Shown here: positions 12,777 to 23,395 of the stretch, one piece after another
Layout of the letters: each line of letters begins with the position of its first letter
Position numbering within the stretch: position 1 is the first letter of the stretch
Made by a program: the position numbers and the translations under genes
NCBI RefSeq assembly: GCF_040958095.1
Contig: NC_091198.1
Coordinates: 37,421,738-37,485,737, forward strand
Direction: 5' to 3'
Source: Procambarus clarkii
Lineage: Eukaryota > Arthropoda > Malacostraca > Decapoda > Cambaridae
Length of the DNA: 64,000 bases
Notes under the pieces: generated by a model
The model's input: only the letters and a program-made list of their open reading frames with translations
Told to the model about the DNA's origin: nothing
Databases searched by the model: none

Positions 12777-15700
12777 GTGGAGCAAAGAAGAAGGGTAGTG
12801 GTGCATGAGGATGAGGAGAGTAGTGGTGTAAAAGAGGAGGAGGAGAGTTGTGGTGCAGAGGAGGGGGAGGGTAGTGGTGCTGAGGAGGAGGAGGGTAGTG
12901 GTGCAGAGGAGGAGGAGGGTTTGGTGCAGAGGAGGAGGAGGGGAGTGGTGCAGAGGAGGAGGAAGGTAGTGGTGCAGAGAAGGAGGGTAGTGGTGCAGAG
13001 GAGGAGGGTAGTGGTGTAGAGGAGGAGGGAAGTGGTGCAGAGGAGGAGGAGGGTAGTGGTGTAGAGAAGGAAGAGGGTAGTGGTGCAGAGGAGGAGGGTA
13101 GTGGTGCAGAGGAGGAGGAGGGTAGTGGTGCAGAGGAGGAAGAGGGTAGTGGTGCAGAGGAGGATGGTAGTGGTGCACAGGAGGAGGAGGGTAGTGTTGC
13201 AGAGGGGGAGGGTAGTGGTGCTGAGGAGGAGGATAGTGGTGCAGAGGAGGAGGGTAGTGGTGCAGAATAGGAGGAGGGTAGTGGTGCAGAGGAGGAGGAG
13301 GAGGAGGGTAGTGGTGTATAGGAGGAGGGTAGTGGTGCAGAGGAGGAGGGTAGTGGTGCAGAGGAGGAGGGTAGTTATGCAGAGGAGGAGAGGGAGGGTA
13401 GTGGTGCAGAGGAGGAGGAGGAGGGTAGTGGTTCAAAGGGGGATGAGAGTGTTGGTGCAGAGGAGAAAGAGAGTAGTAGAGCAGAGGAGGAGGGTAGTGG
13501 TGCAGAGGAGGGGGTAGTGGTGCAGAGGAGGAGGAGGGTAGTGGTTCAAAGGAGGATGAGGGTAGTGGTGCAGAGGAGGAGGAGGGTAGAGGTGCAGAGG
13601 AGGAGGAGGGTAGTGGTGCAGAGGAGGAGGGTAGTGGTGCAGAGGGGGAGGGTAGTGGTGTAGAGGAGGAGGGTAGTGGTGTAGAGGAGGAGGGAAGTGG
13701 TGCAGAGGAGGAGGATGGTAGTGGTGTAGGGAAGGAAGAGGGTAGTGGTGCAGAGGAGGAGGGTAGTGGTGCAGAGGAGGAGGAGATTAGTGGTGCAGAG
13801 GAGGAGGAGGAGGGTTTGGTGCAGAGGAGGAGGGTAGTGGTGCAGAGGAGGAGGAGGGTAGTGGTGCAGAGGAGGAGGGTAGTGGTGCAGAGGAGGAGGG
13901 TTGTGGTGCAGAGGAGGAGGAGGGTAGTGGTGCAGAGGAGGAAGGTAGTATTGTAGAGGAGGAGAGTAGTGGTGCAGAGGAGGAGAAAGGTAGTGGTGCA
14001 GAGGAGGAGGGTAGTGGTGCAGAGAACGTGGAGGGTATGGTGCAGAGGAGGAGGGGAGTGGTGCAGAGAAGGAAAAACGGTAGTGGTGCAGAGGAGGAGG
14101 ATAGTGGTGCAGAGGAGAAGGGTAGTGGTGTAGAGAAGGAGGAGGGTAGTGGTGCAGAGATAAAGGAGGAGGGTAGTGTTGCAGAGGAGGAGGAGGGTAG
14201 TGTTGCAGAGGAGGAGGAGGGTAGTGGTGCAGAGGAGGAGGGTAGTGGTATAGAGAAGGAGGAGGGTAGTGGTGCAGGGGAGAAGGAGGGTAGTGGTGCA
14301 GATGAGAAGGGTAGTGGTGCAGAGAAGGAAGGTAGTGTTGCAGAGAAGGGGGAGGGTAGTGGTGCAGAGTAGGAGGAGGGTAGTGGTGCAGAGTAGGAGG
14401 AGGGTAGTGGTGCAGAGGAGGAGGAGGGTTTGGTGCAGAGGAGGAGGAGGGTAGTGGTGCAGATGAAAGGGTAGTGGTGCAGAGGAGGTGGAGGGGTAGT
14501 GGAGCAAAGAAGAAGGGTAGTGGTGCATGAGGATGAGGAGAGTAGTGGTGTAAAAGAGGAGGAGGAGATTTGTGGTGCAGAGGAGGGGGAGGGTAGTGGT
14601 TCTGAGGAGGAGGAGGGTAGTGGTGCAGAGGAGGAGGAGGGTTTGTTGCAGAGGAGGAGGAGGGGAGTGGTGCAGAGGAGGAGGAAGGTAGTGGTGCAGA
14701 GAAGGAGGGTAGTGGTGCAGAGGAGGAGGGTAGTGGTGTAGAGGAGGAGGGAAGTGGTGCAGAGGAGGAGGAGGGTAGTGGTGTAGAGAAGGAAGAGGGT
14801 AGTGGTGCAGAGGAGGAGGGTAGTGGTGCAGAGGAGGAGGAGGGTAGTGGTGCAGAGGAGGAAGAGGGTAGTGGTGCAGAGGAGGATGGTAGTGGTGCAC
14901 AGGAGGAGGAGGGTAGTGTTGCAGAGGGGGAGGGTAGTGGTGCTGAGGAGGAGGATAGTGGTGCAGAGGAGGAGGGTAGTGGTGCAGAATAGGAGGAGGG
15001 TAGTGGTGCAGAGGAGGAGGAGGAGGGTAGTGGTGTATAGGAGGAGGGTAGTGGTGCAGAGGAGGAGGGTAGTGGTGCAGAGGAGGAGGGTAGTTATGCA
15101 GAGGAGGAGAGGGAGGGTAGTGGTGCAGAGGAGGAGGAGGAGGGTAGTGGTTCAAAGGGGGATGAGAGTGTTGGTGCAGAGGAGAAAGAGAGTGGTGGAG
15201 CAGAGGAGGAGGGTAGTGGTGCAGAGGAGGGGGTAGTGGTGCAGAGGAGGAGGAGGGTAGTGGTTCAAAGGAGGATGAGGGTAGTGGTGCAGAGGAGGAG
15301 GAGGGTAGAGGTGCAGAGGAGGAGGAGGGTAGTGGTGCAGAGGAGGAGGGTAGTGGTGCAGAGGGGGAGGGTAGTGGTGTAGAGGAGGAGGGTAGTGGTG
15401 TAGAGGAGGAGGGAAGTGGTGCAGAGGAGGAGGATGGTAGTGGTGTAGGGAAGGAAGAGGGTAGTGGTGCAGAGGAGGAGGGTAGTGGTGCAGAGGAGGA
15501 GGAGATTAGTGGTGCAGAGGAGGAGGAGGAGGGTTTGGTGCAGAGGAGGAGGGTAGTGGTGCAGAGGAGGAGGAGGGTAGTGGTGCAGAGGAGGAGGGTA
15601 GTGGTGCAGAGGAGGAGGGTTGTGGTGCAGAGGAGGAGGAGGGTAGTGGTGCAGAGGAGGAAGGTAGTATTGTAGAGGAGGAGAGTAGTGGTGCAGAGGA

Positions 15701-18650
15701 GGAGAAAGGTAGTGGTGCAGAGGAGGAGGGTAGTGGTGCAGAGAACGTGGAGGGTATGGTGCAGAGGAGGAGGGGAGTGGTGCAGAGAAGGAAAAACGGT
15801 AGTGGTGCAGAGGAGGAGGATAGTGGTGCAGAGGAGAAGGGTAGTGGTGTAGAGAAGGAGGAGGGTAGTGGTGCAGAGATAAAGGAGGAGGGTAGTGTTG
15901 CAGAGGAGGAGGAGGGTAGTGTTGCAGAGGAGGAGGAGGGTAGTGGTGCAGAGGAGGAGGGTAGTGGTATAGAGAAGGAGGAGGGTAGTGGTGCAGGGGA
16001 GAAGGAGGGTAGTGGTGCAGATGAGAAGGGTAGTGGTGCAGAGAAGGAAGGTAGTGTTGCAGAGAAGGGGGAGGGTAGTGGTGCAGAGTAGGAGGAGGGT
16101 AGTGGTGCAGAGTAGGAGGAGGGTAGTGGTGCAGAGGAGGAGGAGGGTTTGGTGCAGAGGAGGAGGAGGGTAGTGGTGCAGATGAAAGGGTAGTGGTGCA
16201 GAGGAGGTGGAGGGGTAGTGGAGCAAAGAAGAAGGGTAGTGGTGCATGAGGATGAGGAGAGTAATGGTGTAAAAGAGGAGGAGGAGAGTTGTGGTGCAGA
16301 GGAGGGGGAGGGTAGTGGTGCTGAGGAGGAGGAGGGTAGTGGTGCAGAGGAGGAGGAGGGTTTGGTGCAGAGGAGGAGGAGGGTAGTGGTGCAGAGGAGG
16401 AGGAAGGTAGTGGTGCAGAGCAGGAGGGTAGTGGTGCAGAGGAGGAGGGTAGTGGTGTAGAGGAGGAGGGAAGTGGTGCAGAGGAGGAGGAGGGTAGTGG
16501 TGTAGAGAAGGAAGAGGGTAGTGGTGCAGAGGAGGAGGGTAGTGGTGCAGAGGAGGAGGAGGGTAGTGGTGCAGAGGAGGAAGAGGGTAGTGGTGCAGAG
16601 GAGGATGGTAGTGGTGCACAGGAGGAGGAGGGTAGTGTTGCAGAGGGGGAGGGTAGTGGTGCTGAGGAGGAGGATAGTGGTGCAGAGGAGGAGGGTAGTG
16701 GTGCAGAATAGGAGGAGGGTAGTGGTGCAGAGGAGGATGGTAGTGGTGCACAGGAGGAGGAGGGTAGTGTTGCAGAGGGGGAGGGTAGTGGTGCTGAGGA
16801 GGAGGATAGTGGTGCAGAGGAGGAGGGTAGTGGTGCAGAATAGGAGGAGGGTAGTGGTGCAGAGGAGGAGGGTAGTTATGCAGAGGAGGAGAGGGAGGGT
16901 AGTGGTGCAGAGGAGGAGGAGGAGGGTAGTGGTTCAAAGGGGGATGAGAGTGTTGGTGCAGAGGAGAAAGAGAGTAGTGGAGCAGAGGAGGAGGGTAGTG
17001 GTGCAGAGGAGGGGGTAGTGGTGCAGAGGAGGAGGAGGAGGGTAGTGGTTCAAAGGAGGATGAGGGTAGTGGTGCAGAGGAGGAGGAGGGTAGAGGTGCA
17101 GAGGAGGAGGAGGGTAGTGGTGCAGAGGAGGAGGGTAGTGGTGCAGAGGGGGAGGGTAGTGGTGTAGAGGAGGAGGGTAGTGGTGTAGAGGAGGAGGGAA
17201 GTGGTGCAGAGGAGGAGGAGGGTAGTGGTGTAGGGAAGGAAGAGGGTAGTGGTGCAGAGGAGGAGGGTAGTGGTGCAGAGGAGGAGGAGATTAGTGGTGC
17301 AGAGGAGGAGGAGGAGGGTTTGGTGCAGAGGAGGAGGGTAGTGGTGCAGAGGAGGAGGAGGGTAGTGGTGCAGAGGAGGAGGGTAGTGGTGCAGAGGAGG
17401 AGGGTTGTGGTGCAGAGGAGGAGGAGGGCAGTGGTGCAGATGAGGAAGGTAGTATTGTAGAGGAGGAGAGTAGTGGTGCAGAGGAGGAGAAAGGTAGTGG
17501 TGCAGAGGAGGAGGGTAGTGGTGCAGAGAACGTGGAGGGTATGGTGCAGAGGAGGAGGGGAGTGGTGCAGAGAAGGAAAACGGTAGTGGTGCAGAGGAGG
17601 AGGATAGTGGTGCAGAGGAGAAGGGTAGTGGTGTAGAGAAGGAGGAGGGTAGTGGTGCAGAGATAAAGGAGGAGGGTAGTGGTGCAGAGGAGGAGGAGGG
17701 TAGTGGTGCAGAGGAGGAGGGTAGTGGTATAGAGAATGAGGAGGGTAGTGGTGCAGGGGAGAAGGAGGGTAGTGGTGCAGATGAGAAGGGTAGTGGTGCA
17801 GAGAAGGAAGGTAGTGTTGCAGAGAAGGGGGAGGGTAGTGGTGCAGAGTAGGAGGAGGGTAGTGGTGCAGAGTAGGAGGAGGGTAGTGGTGCAGAGGAGG
17901 AGGAGGGTTTGGTGCAGAGGAGGAGGAGGGTAGTGGTGCAGATGAAAGGGTAGTGGTGCAGAGGAGGTGGAGGGGTAGTGGAGCAAAGAAGAAGGGTAGT
18001 GGTGCATGAGGATGAGGAGAGTAGTGGTGTAAAAGAGGAGGAGGAGAGTTGTGGTGCAGAGGAGGGGGAGGGTAGTGGTGCTGAGGAGGAGGAGGGTAGT
18101 GGTGCAGAGGAGGAGGAGGGTTTGGTGCAGAGGAGGAGGAGGGTAGTGGTGCAGAGGAGGAGGAAGGTAGTGGTGCAGAGCAGGAGGGTAGTGGTGCAGA
18201 GGAGGAGGGTAGTGGTGTAGAGGAGGAGGGTAGTGGTGCAGAGGAGGAGGAGGGTAGTGGTGCAGAGGAGGAAGAGGGTAGTGGTGCAGAGGAGGATGGT
18301 AGTGGTGCACAGGAGGAGGAGGGTAGTGTTGCAGAGGGGGAGGGTAGTGGTGCTGAGGAGGAGGATAGTGGTGCAGAGGAGGAGGGTAGTGGTGCAGAAT
18401 AGGAGGAGGGTAGTGGTGCAGAGGAGGAGGAGGAGGGTAGTGGTGTATAGGAGGAGGGTAGTGGTGCAGAGGAGGAGGGTAGTGGTGCAGAGGAGGAGGG
18501 TAATTATGCAGAGGAGGAGAGGGAGGGTAGTGGTGCAGAGGAGGAGGAGGAGGGTAGTGGTTCAAAGGGGGATGAGAGTGTTGGTGCAGAGGAGAAAGAG
18601 AGTAGTGGAGCAGAGGAGGAGGGTAGTGGTGCAGAGGAGGGGGTAGTGGT
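12777..18650 (+). repeat. higher-order tandem repeat of ~1.72 kb, three near-identical copies plus a partial one
   Basis: The landmark around GGAGCAAAGAAGAAGG followed by GCATGAGGATGAGG begins near 12777, 14499, 16218 and 17978, giving steps of 1722, 1719 and 1760 bp, with a shorter partial copy near 12453. Long variant strings between the landmarks (for example the frame-altering AGAAGGAAAAACGG near 14067 and 15786) are shared, so these copies look recent. Confidence 0.85.
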
Positions 18651-19270
18651 GCAGAGGAGGAGGAGGGTAGTGGTTCAAAGGAGGATGAGGGTAGTGGTGC
18701 AGAGGAGGAGGAGGGTAGTGGTGCAGAGGAGGAGGAGGGTAGTTGTGCAGAGGTGGAGGAGCGTAGTGGTGCAGAGTAAGAGGGTAGTGGTGCAGAGGAG
18801 CAGGAGGTTAGTGGTGCAGAGGAGGAGGGTATGGTGCAGATTAGGAGGGTAGTGGTGCAGAGGAGGAGGGTAGCAGAGGAGGAGGGTAGTGGTGCAGAGG
18901 TGGAGGAGGGTAGTGGAGCAGAGGAGGAGGAGAGTAGTGGTGCAAAGGAGGAGGAGGGTAGTGGTGCAGAGGAGATGTAGGGTAGTGGAGCAGAGGAGGA
19001 GGGTAGTGGTTCAGAGGAGGTGGGTAGTGGTGCTGCGGAGGAGGAGGGTAGTGGTGCAGAGGAGGAGGAGGGTAGTGGTGCAGAGGAGGAGGTGGGTAGT
19101 GGTGCAGAGGAGGAGGAGGTTAGTGGTGCAGAGGAGGAGGGTATGGTGCAGATTAGGAGGGTAGTGGTGCAGAGGAGGAGGAGGGTAGTGGTGCAGAGGT
19201 GGAGGAGGGTAGTGGTGCAGAGGAGGAGGGTAGTGGTGCAGAGGTGGAGGAGGATAGTGGAGCAGAGCCA

Positions 19271-19515
19271 GATACCATAAACCACCATAACCTACACCAC
19301 CATTAACAATAACCACCACTATCACTAATCACAACCATCAGCCACCACAATTACTAACCACAGCAATCAACCACCACCACCACCAACTACAACTATTAAC
19401 CACCACTAGAACCAACCACAACCACCAACAATAAACATCACCCACCACTGCCACCAATCACAACCTACCACCACTGCCACCAACCACAACCCAGCAACAA
19501 TTCCACCACCACTAC
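19271..19515. repeat. degenerate ACC/AAC-rich simple sequence
   Basis: At about 19270 the plus strand switches abruptly from GGT/GAG-rich to ACC/AAC/CACC-rich sequence (for example ACCACCACCACCACC near 19372). The units are irregular and no clean period is visible. No gene is seen here; the following roughly 270 bp to 19787 is AT-rich unique sequence with only a short low-complexity open frame. Confidence 0.75.
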
Positions 19516-19787
19516 CATGGATTCTCCATTAAGTGAAAGTAATGAGTAAAATATTTTTAACCTACCTTTTATTATGCTTCAGTTTTATTTCTAGTATATG
19601 TAGAAATATATTTTTAATATATTTCTACATTTTTTATATATATTCCATCAATCAGGAAAACGATTTTTATGCAACATTTAAGGTTGCGACACGGTCTCAA
19701 AATTGTTTAGCCAAAGTTGTACAGTAAGTTGTGGCAACTTATTTACAACCACACAATAACGTAGCTAATACATGAAAACAAACGTTG

Positions 19788-20262
19788 TCACACCTGGCTA
19801 CTCTCCCGACCCACACCTGTAGATAAGAGGGAACACAGAAGCCCACACCTGGCTACTCTCCCCACCCACACCTTCAGATGAGAGGGAACACGGAAGACCA
19901 CACCTGGCTACTCTCCTCACCCACACCTGCAGATGGGAAGGAACACGGAAGCCCACACCTGGCTACTCTCCACCCCACACTTGCACATGAGAGGGAACAC
20001 GGAAGCCCACACCTGGCTACTCTCCACCCCACACCTGTAGATGAGAGGGAACACGGAAGCCCACACCTGGTAACTCTCCACCCCACACTTGCACATGAGA
20101 GGGAACACGGAAGCCCACACCTGGCTACTCTTCCGACCCACACCTGCACGTGAGAGGGAACACTAAAGCCCACACCTGGCTACTCTCCCGACCCACACCT
20201 GCACATGAGAGGGAACACTAAAGCCCACACCTGGCTACTCTCCCCACCCACACCTGTCTATG
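19788..20262. repeat. ~55-bp minisatellite, about 8 copies
   Basis: Tandem copies share CACACCTGGCTACTCTCC, then CCCACACCTGCA, then TGAGAGGGAACACGGAAG. The unit is about 55 bp with 1-3 bp length changes. It lies about 270 bp beyond the stop codon of the NACHT gene on that gene's strand, so it could lie in its 3' untranslated region or downstream intergenic DNA. Open frames through it are repeat artefacts. Confidence 0.85.
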
Positions 20263-20532
20263 TCACACACTCATGCCAAAGAAAACTTATATCAAGTAAA
20301 TCTAGCTTGTATTAAGCAAGACAATGTTGGGCTAAATATTGATCAGTGTTATCTTATAAGCAGTGAAGCTTGCTTAATGAATATTCTTGGTCGCTAAACG
20401 GTGCTCAAAGTTACTCAAGAAGCATTATAAGTTCTCTAATTCATGACTTTTAATGTAAAAATATTTTTGAAACCACTGGAAGCACTGTGAATTAAACAAC
20501 TGAGTTACAGATATTCACGTGTTAAAATGTCG

Positions 20533-21446
20533 TCAATACGTACAGGTGAGACGCGTGTTAGGGAAGTGCAAGAGACTATACCCTCCTCTTGAGGGAGGAC
20601 ACAGCTGAGCCGCCAGGTGGCAGCACCAGTCTATGGCGGGGTCGTCATCAGTGAGACGCTCCCACCTGATGATCAGGCGGAGCTCCCTTCCCTGGTACGG
20701 CAGAGTGTCCAGGGTGTCCGGGTCCACGTAGCCCGTGGCGTCCAGGGTGTCCGGGTCCACGTAGCCCGTGGCGTCCAGGGTGTCCGGGTCCACGTAGCCC
20801 GTGGCGTCCAGGGTGTCCGGGTCCACGTAGCCCGTGGCGTCCAGGGTGTCCGGGTCCACGTAGCCCGTGGCGTCCAGGGTGTCCGGGTCCACGTAGCCCG
20901 TGGCGTCCAGGGTGTCCGGGTCCACGTAGCCCGTGGCGTCCAGGGTGTCCGGGTCCACGTAGCCCGTGGCGTCCAGGGTGTCCGGGTCCACGTAGCCCGT
21001 GGCGTCCAGGGTGTCCGGGTCCACGTAGCCCGTGGCGTCCAGGGTGTCCGGGTCCACGTAGCTCGTGTCGTCCAGGGTGTCCGGGTCCACGTAGCCCGTG
21101 GCGTCCAGGGTGTCCGGGTCCACGTAGCCCGTGGCGTCCAGGGTGTCCGGGTGCACGTAGCCCGTGTCGTCCAGGGTGTCCGGGTCCACGTAGCCCGTGG
21201 CGTCCAGGGTGTCCGGGTCCACGTAGCCCGTGGCGTCCAGGGTGTCCGGGTGCACGTAGCCCGTGTCGTCCAGGGTGTCAGGGTCCACGTAGCCCGTGGC
21301 GTCCAGGGTGCCCGGGTCCACGTAGCCCGTGTCGTCCAGGGTGTCAGGGTCCACGTAGCCCGTGGCGTCCAGGGTGTCCGGGTCCACGTAGCCCGTGGCG
21401 TCCAGGGTGTCCGGGACCACGTAGCCCCTGACGTCCAGGTCAATGC
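20533..21446 (-). CDS. NLR-like HEPN-NACHT protein, exon 2: 11-residue coding repeat plus LRR-like C-terminus
   Basis: Proposed second coding exon of the gene whose exon 1 is 26174-23528. The acceptor TTCAG lies just before 21446. The first exon base is codon position 2, matching the phase-1 donor at 23528/23527, and the joined codon is GGC (Gly). A stronger-looking CTCAG 13 bases upstream would be out of phase. The exon encodes a short leader with GIDLDVRGYV, about 22 tandem copies of DTLDATGYVDP (33-bp units), then leucine-rich-like sequence (RELRLIIRWERL, CCHLAAQLCPP) and a stop at 20533. With exon 1 this gives 1,186 residues. The sequence around CACCT/GTACGT just before the stop could be a donor, so a further exon is possible. 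The unspliced open frame begins 28 bases upstream at an ATG, but I prefer splicing because of the phase match and the leucine-rich context on both sides. Confidence 0.68.
20699..21431 (-). repeat. 33-bp in-frame coding minisatellite (DTLDATGYVDP)n, ~22 units
   Basis: The 33-bp unit encodes DTLDATGYVDP on the minus strand. Roughly the ten units nearest the C-terminus are identical at protein level, while the N-terminal half carries substitutions A to D (DDT), D to H (YVHP), D to G and G to S. The unit has no stop codon in three frames, so two other open frames across it are shadows. Confidence 0.9.
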
Positions 21447-21621
21447 CTGAAGACATACACTGAGATACAGTCACGGTCGTTACTGGTATGTTCTAAGATA
21501 TAACAAGAAGACATACTGAGCCATCCACTCACCTTACTGCTGGGTTTATTACCTGATGACAAGTCCGTATTTTGGACAGTATTAATAGCATCTAAACTAT
21601 GTATTAATAGCTTTTAAAAGC

Positions 21622-22199
21622 CACGGTCAAGGTCATCGGTAACAATGGTCAAGGTCATCTGTATCAATGGTCAAGGTCACAGTCAAGGTCATCTGTATCA
21701 ATGGTCAAGGTCATCTGTATCAATGGTCAAGGTCATCTGTATCAATGGTCAAGGTCATCCGCATCAATGGTCAAGGTCATCTGTATCAATGGTCAAGGTC
21801 ACAGTCAAGGTCATCTGTATCAATGGTCAAGGTCATCTGTATCAATGGTCAAGGTCATCCGCATCAATGGTCAAGGTCATCTGTATCAATGGTCAAGGTC
21901 ACAGTCAAGGTCATCTGTATCAATGGTCAAGGTCACATTCAAGGTCATCTGTATCAATGGTCAAGGTAATCTGTATCAATTGTCAAGGTCACAGTCAATG
22001 TAATCTGTATCAATTGACAAGGTCACAGTCAATGTAATCTGTATCAATTGTCAAGGTCACAGTCAAGGTCATCTGTATCATGGTCAAGGTCACAGTCAAG
22101 ATCATCTGTATCAATGGTCAAGGTCACAGTCAAGGTCATCTGTATCATGGTGAAGGTCACAGTCATGGTCATGGTCATCTTTATCAATGGTCAAGGTCT
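21622..22199. repeat. ~22-bp minisatellite, TCAAGGTCA in most units
   Basis: Units of the form ATCAATGGTCAAGGTCATCT, with spacer variants GTATCA, CGCATCA and CACAG. By eye about two dozen exact TCAAGGTCA motifs occur. TCAAGGTCA is the extended half-site bound by monomeric nuclear receptors of the FTZ-F1/NR5A and ERR classes. All copies face the same way, opposite to the host gene. Binding is inference from the motif only. Confidence 0.88.
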
Positions 22200-22600
22200 C
22201 ATTAGAAGGTCATATAAACTAAGTCAGGGTCACAGTGAAAGGTCATCTGGACCAAGTATCAAGGTCACAGGGATAGATGGGTCACCTGAATTAAGGATCA
22301 AAGTTACGGAAGGTCTAATTAACCAAGGATCAAGGTCACAGTGAAAGGTCAACCTGAAAAGGAATTAGGTCACAGTGAAAGGTCATCTTGAACAGGAATT
22401 AGGTCACAGTGAAAGGTCCTCTTAAACAGGAATTAGGTCACAGTGAAAGGTCATCTTGAACAGGAACAAGGTCACAGTAAAAGGTCATCTTGAACAGGAA
22501 TTAGGTCACAGTGAAAGGTCATCTTGAACAGGAATTAGGTCACAGTGAAAGGTCATCCTGAACAGGAATTAGGTCACAGTGAAAGGAGATCTGTACCACG
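22200..22600. repeat. ~34-bp repeat, AGGTCACAGTGAAAGGTCA core
   Basis: Follows the previous array and is probably derived from it. Units of about 34 bp carry GGTCACAGTGAAAGGTCATC then TTGAACAGGAATTA, about 8 recognisable copies from 22330 to 22590, with a degenerate stretch before. Each unit holds two AGGTCA half-sites in direct orientation about 7 bp apart. Confidence 0.8.
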
Positions 22601-22765
22601 AGTCAAAGTCAAAGTGGTAAGTCATCTGAACCAAAAGTATGGCGTCGCTAAATACTTCATGAAATTATTTATGCACAAGAATATATACAGCAGCGGAATG
22701 TTTCGAAAATTTATTATTCATGGAGTAGTCGCCCTTAATAAGTCTATATTTGTAATCAAAGTAGA

Positions 22766-23395
22766 AGGTTTGTCACCCATAGGGTGACTATAATTGTAAA
22801 CAATGTAAGGTGTTTGTCACCCTTAAGGTGACTATATTTGTAAACAATGTAAGGTGTTTGTCTCCCTTAAGGTGACTATATTTGTAAACAATATAAGGTG
22901 TTTGTCACCCTTAAGGTGACTATATTTGTAAACAATATAAGGTGTTTGTCGCTCTTAAGGTGACTATATTTGTAAACAATATCAGGTGTTTGTCGCCCTT
23001 AAGGTGACTATATTTGTAAACAATATAAGGTGTTTGTCGCCCTTAAGGTGACTATATTTGTAAACAATATCAGGTGTTTGTCGCTCTTAAGGTGACTATA
23101 TTTGTAAACAATATCAGGTGTTTGTCGCCCTTAAGGTGACTATATTTGTAAACAATATCAGGTGTTTGTCGCTCTTAAGGTGACTATATTTGTAAACAAT
23201 ATCAGGTGTTTGTCGCCCTTAAGGTGACTATATTTGTAAACAATATCAGGTGTTTGTCGCTCTTAAGGTGACTATATTTGTAAACAATATCAGGTGTTTG
23301 TCGTCCATAAGATGAATATATTTGTAAACAATATCAGGTGTTTGTCTCCCTTAAGGTGATTATGTTTGTAAACAATATAAGGAATCTTTCGTCTA
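22766..23395. repeat. 44-bp satellite, ~14 copies, with GTAAACAA and a near-palindrome
   Basis: Units read GGTGTTTGTCGCCCTTAAGG, then TGACTATATTTGTAAACAAT, then ATCA. Each carries GTAAACAA, the reverse complement of the FOXO core TTGTTTAC, and the near-palindrome GTCACCCTTAAGGTGAC centred on CCTTAAGG. About 15 GTAAACAA matches are seen between 22795 and 23422. Variants GTCACC/GTCGCC/GTCGCTC alternate along the array. Confidence 0.88.

Larger units (their letters stand above)
1..19268 (+). repeat. 19-kb GA-rich minisatellite array (GGTAGTGGTGCAGAG(GAG)n)
   Basis: A continuous tandem array of units GGTAGTGGTGCAGAG followed by one to several GAG triplets, giving 18-, 21- and 24-bp units, roughly 900 copies, starting before the window edge. 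Length changes are nearly always multiples of three, so two plus frames and all three minus frames stay open for long stretches; one plus frame carries TAG in every unit. The resulting low-complexity peptides ([29 protein letters not shown]) are therefore expected from the unit and are not evidence of a gene. The plus strand is strongly purine-rich. Point variants (GTAGTGTT, GCAAAG, GTAGAG) mark larger duplicated blocks annotated separately. Confidence 0.97.

Noticed and set aside
11832..16937. Minus-strand open frame of 1,701 codons (and others of 466-1,189 codons) in the GA array
   Set aside because: The repeat unit has no stop in any minus frame and its length varies by multiples of three, so long open frames are expected. 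The predicted peptide changes register ([18 protein letters not shown]) along its length, unlike a real protein.
19533..19727. 64-codon hydrophobic open frame
   Set aside because: AT-rich, low-complexity and with no homologous feature; length expected by chance.
20617..21450. Plus-strand 277-codon and alternative minus-strand 256-codon frames over the 33-bp repeat
   Set aside because: Shadows of the coding repeat: the unit is open in several frames. The frame kept has non-repeat leucine-rich sequence at its end and splice-phase agreement with exon 1.
22545..22787. 80-codon plus-strand frame
   Set aside because: Runs from the 34-bp repeat into unique DNA, antisense within the proposed intron, without any domain.
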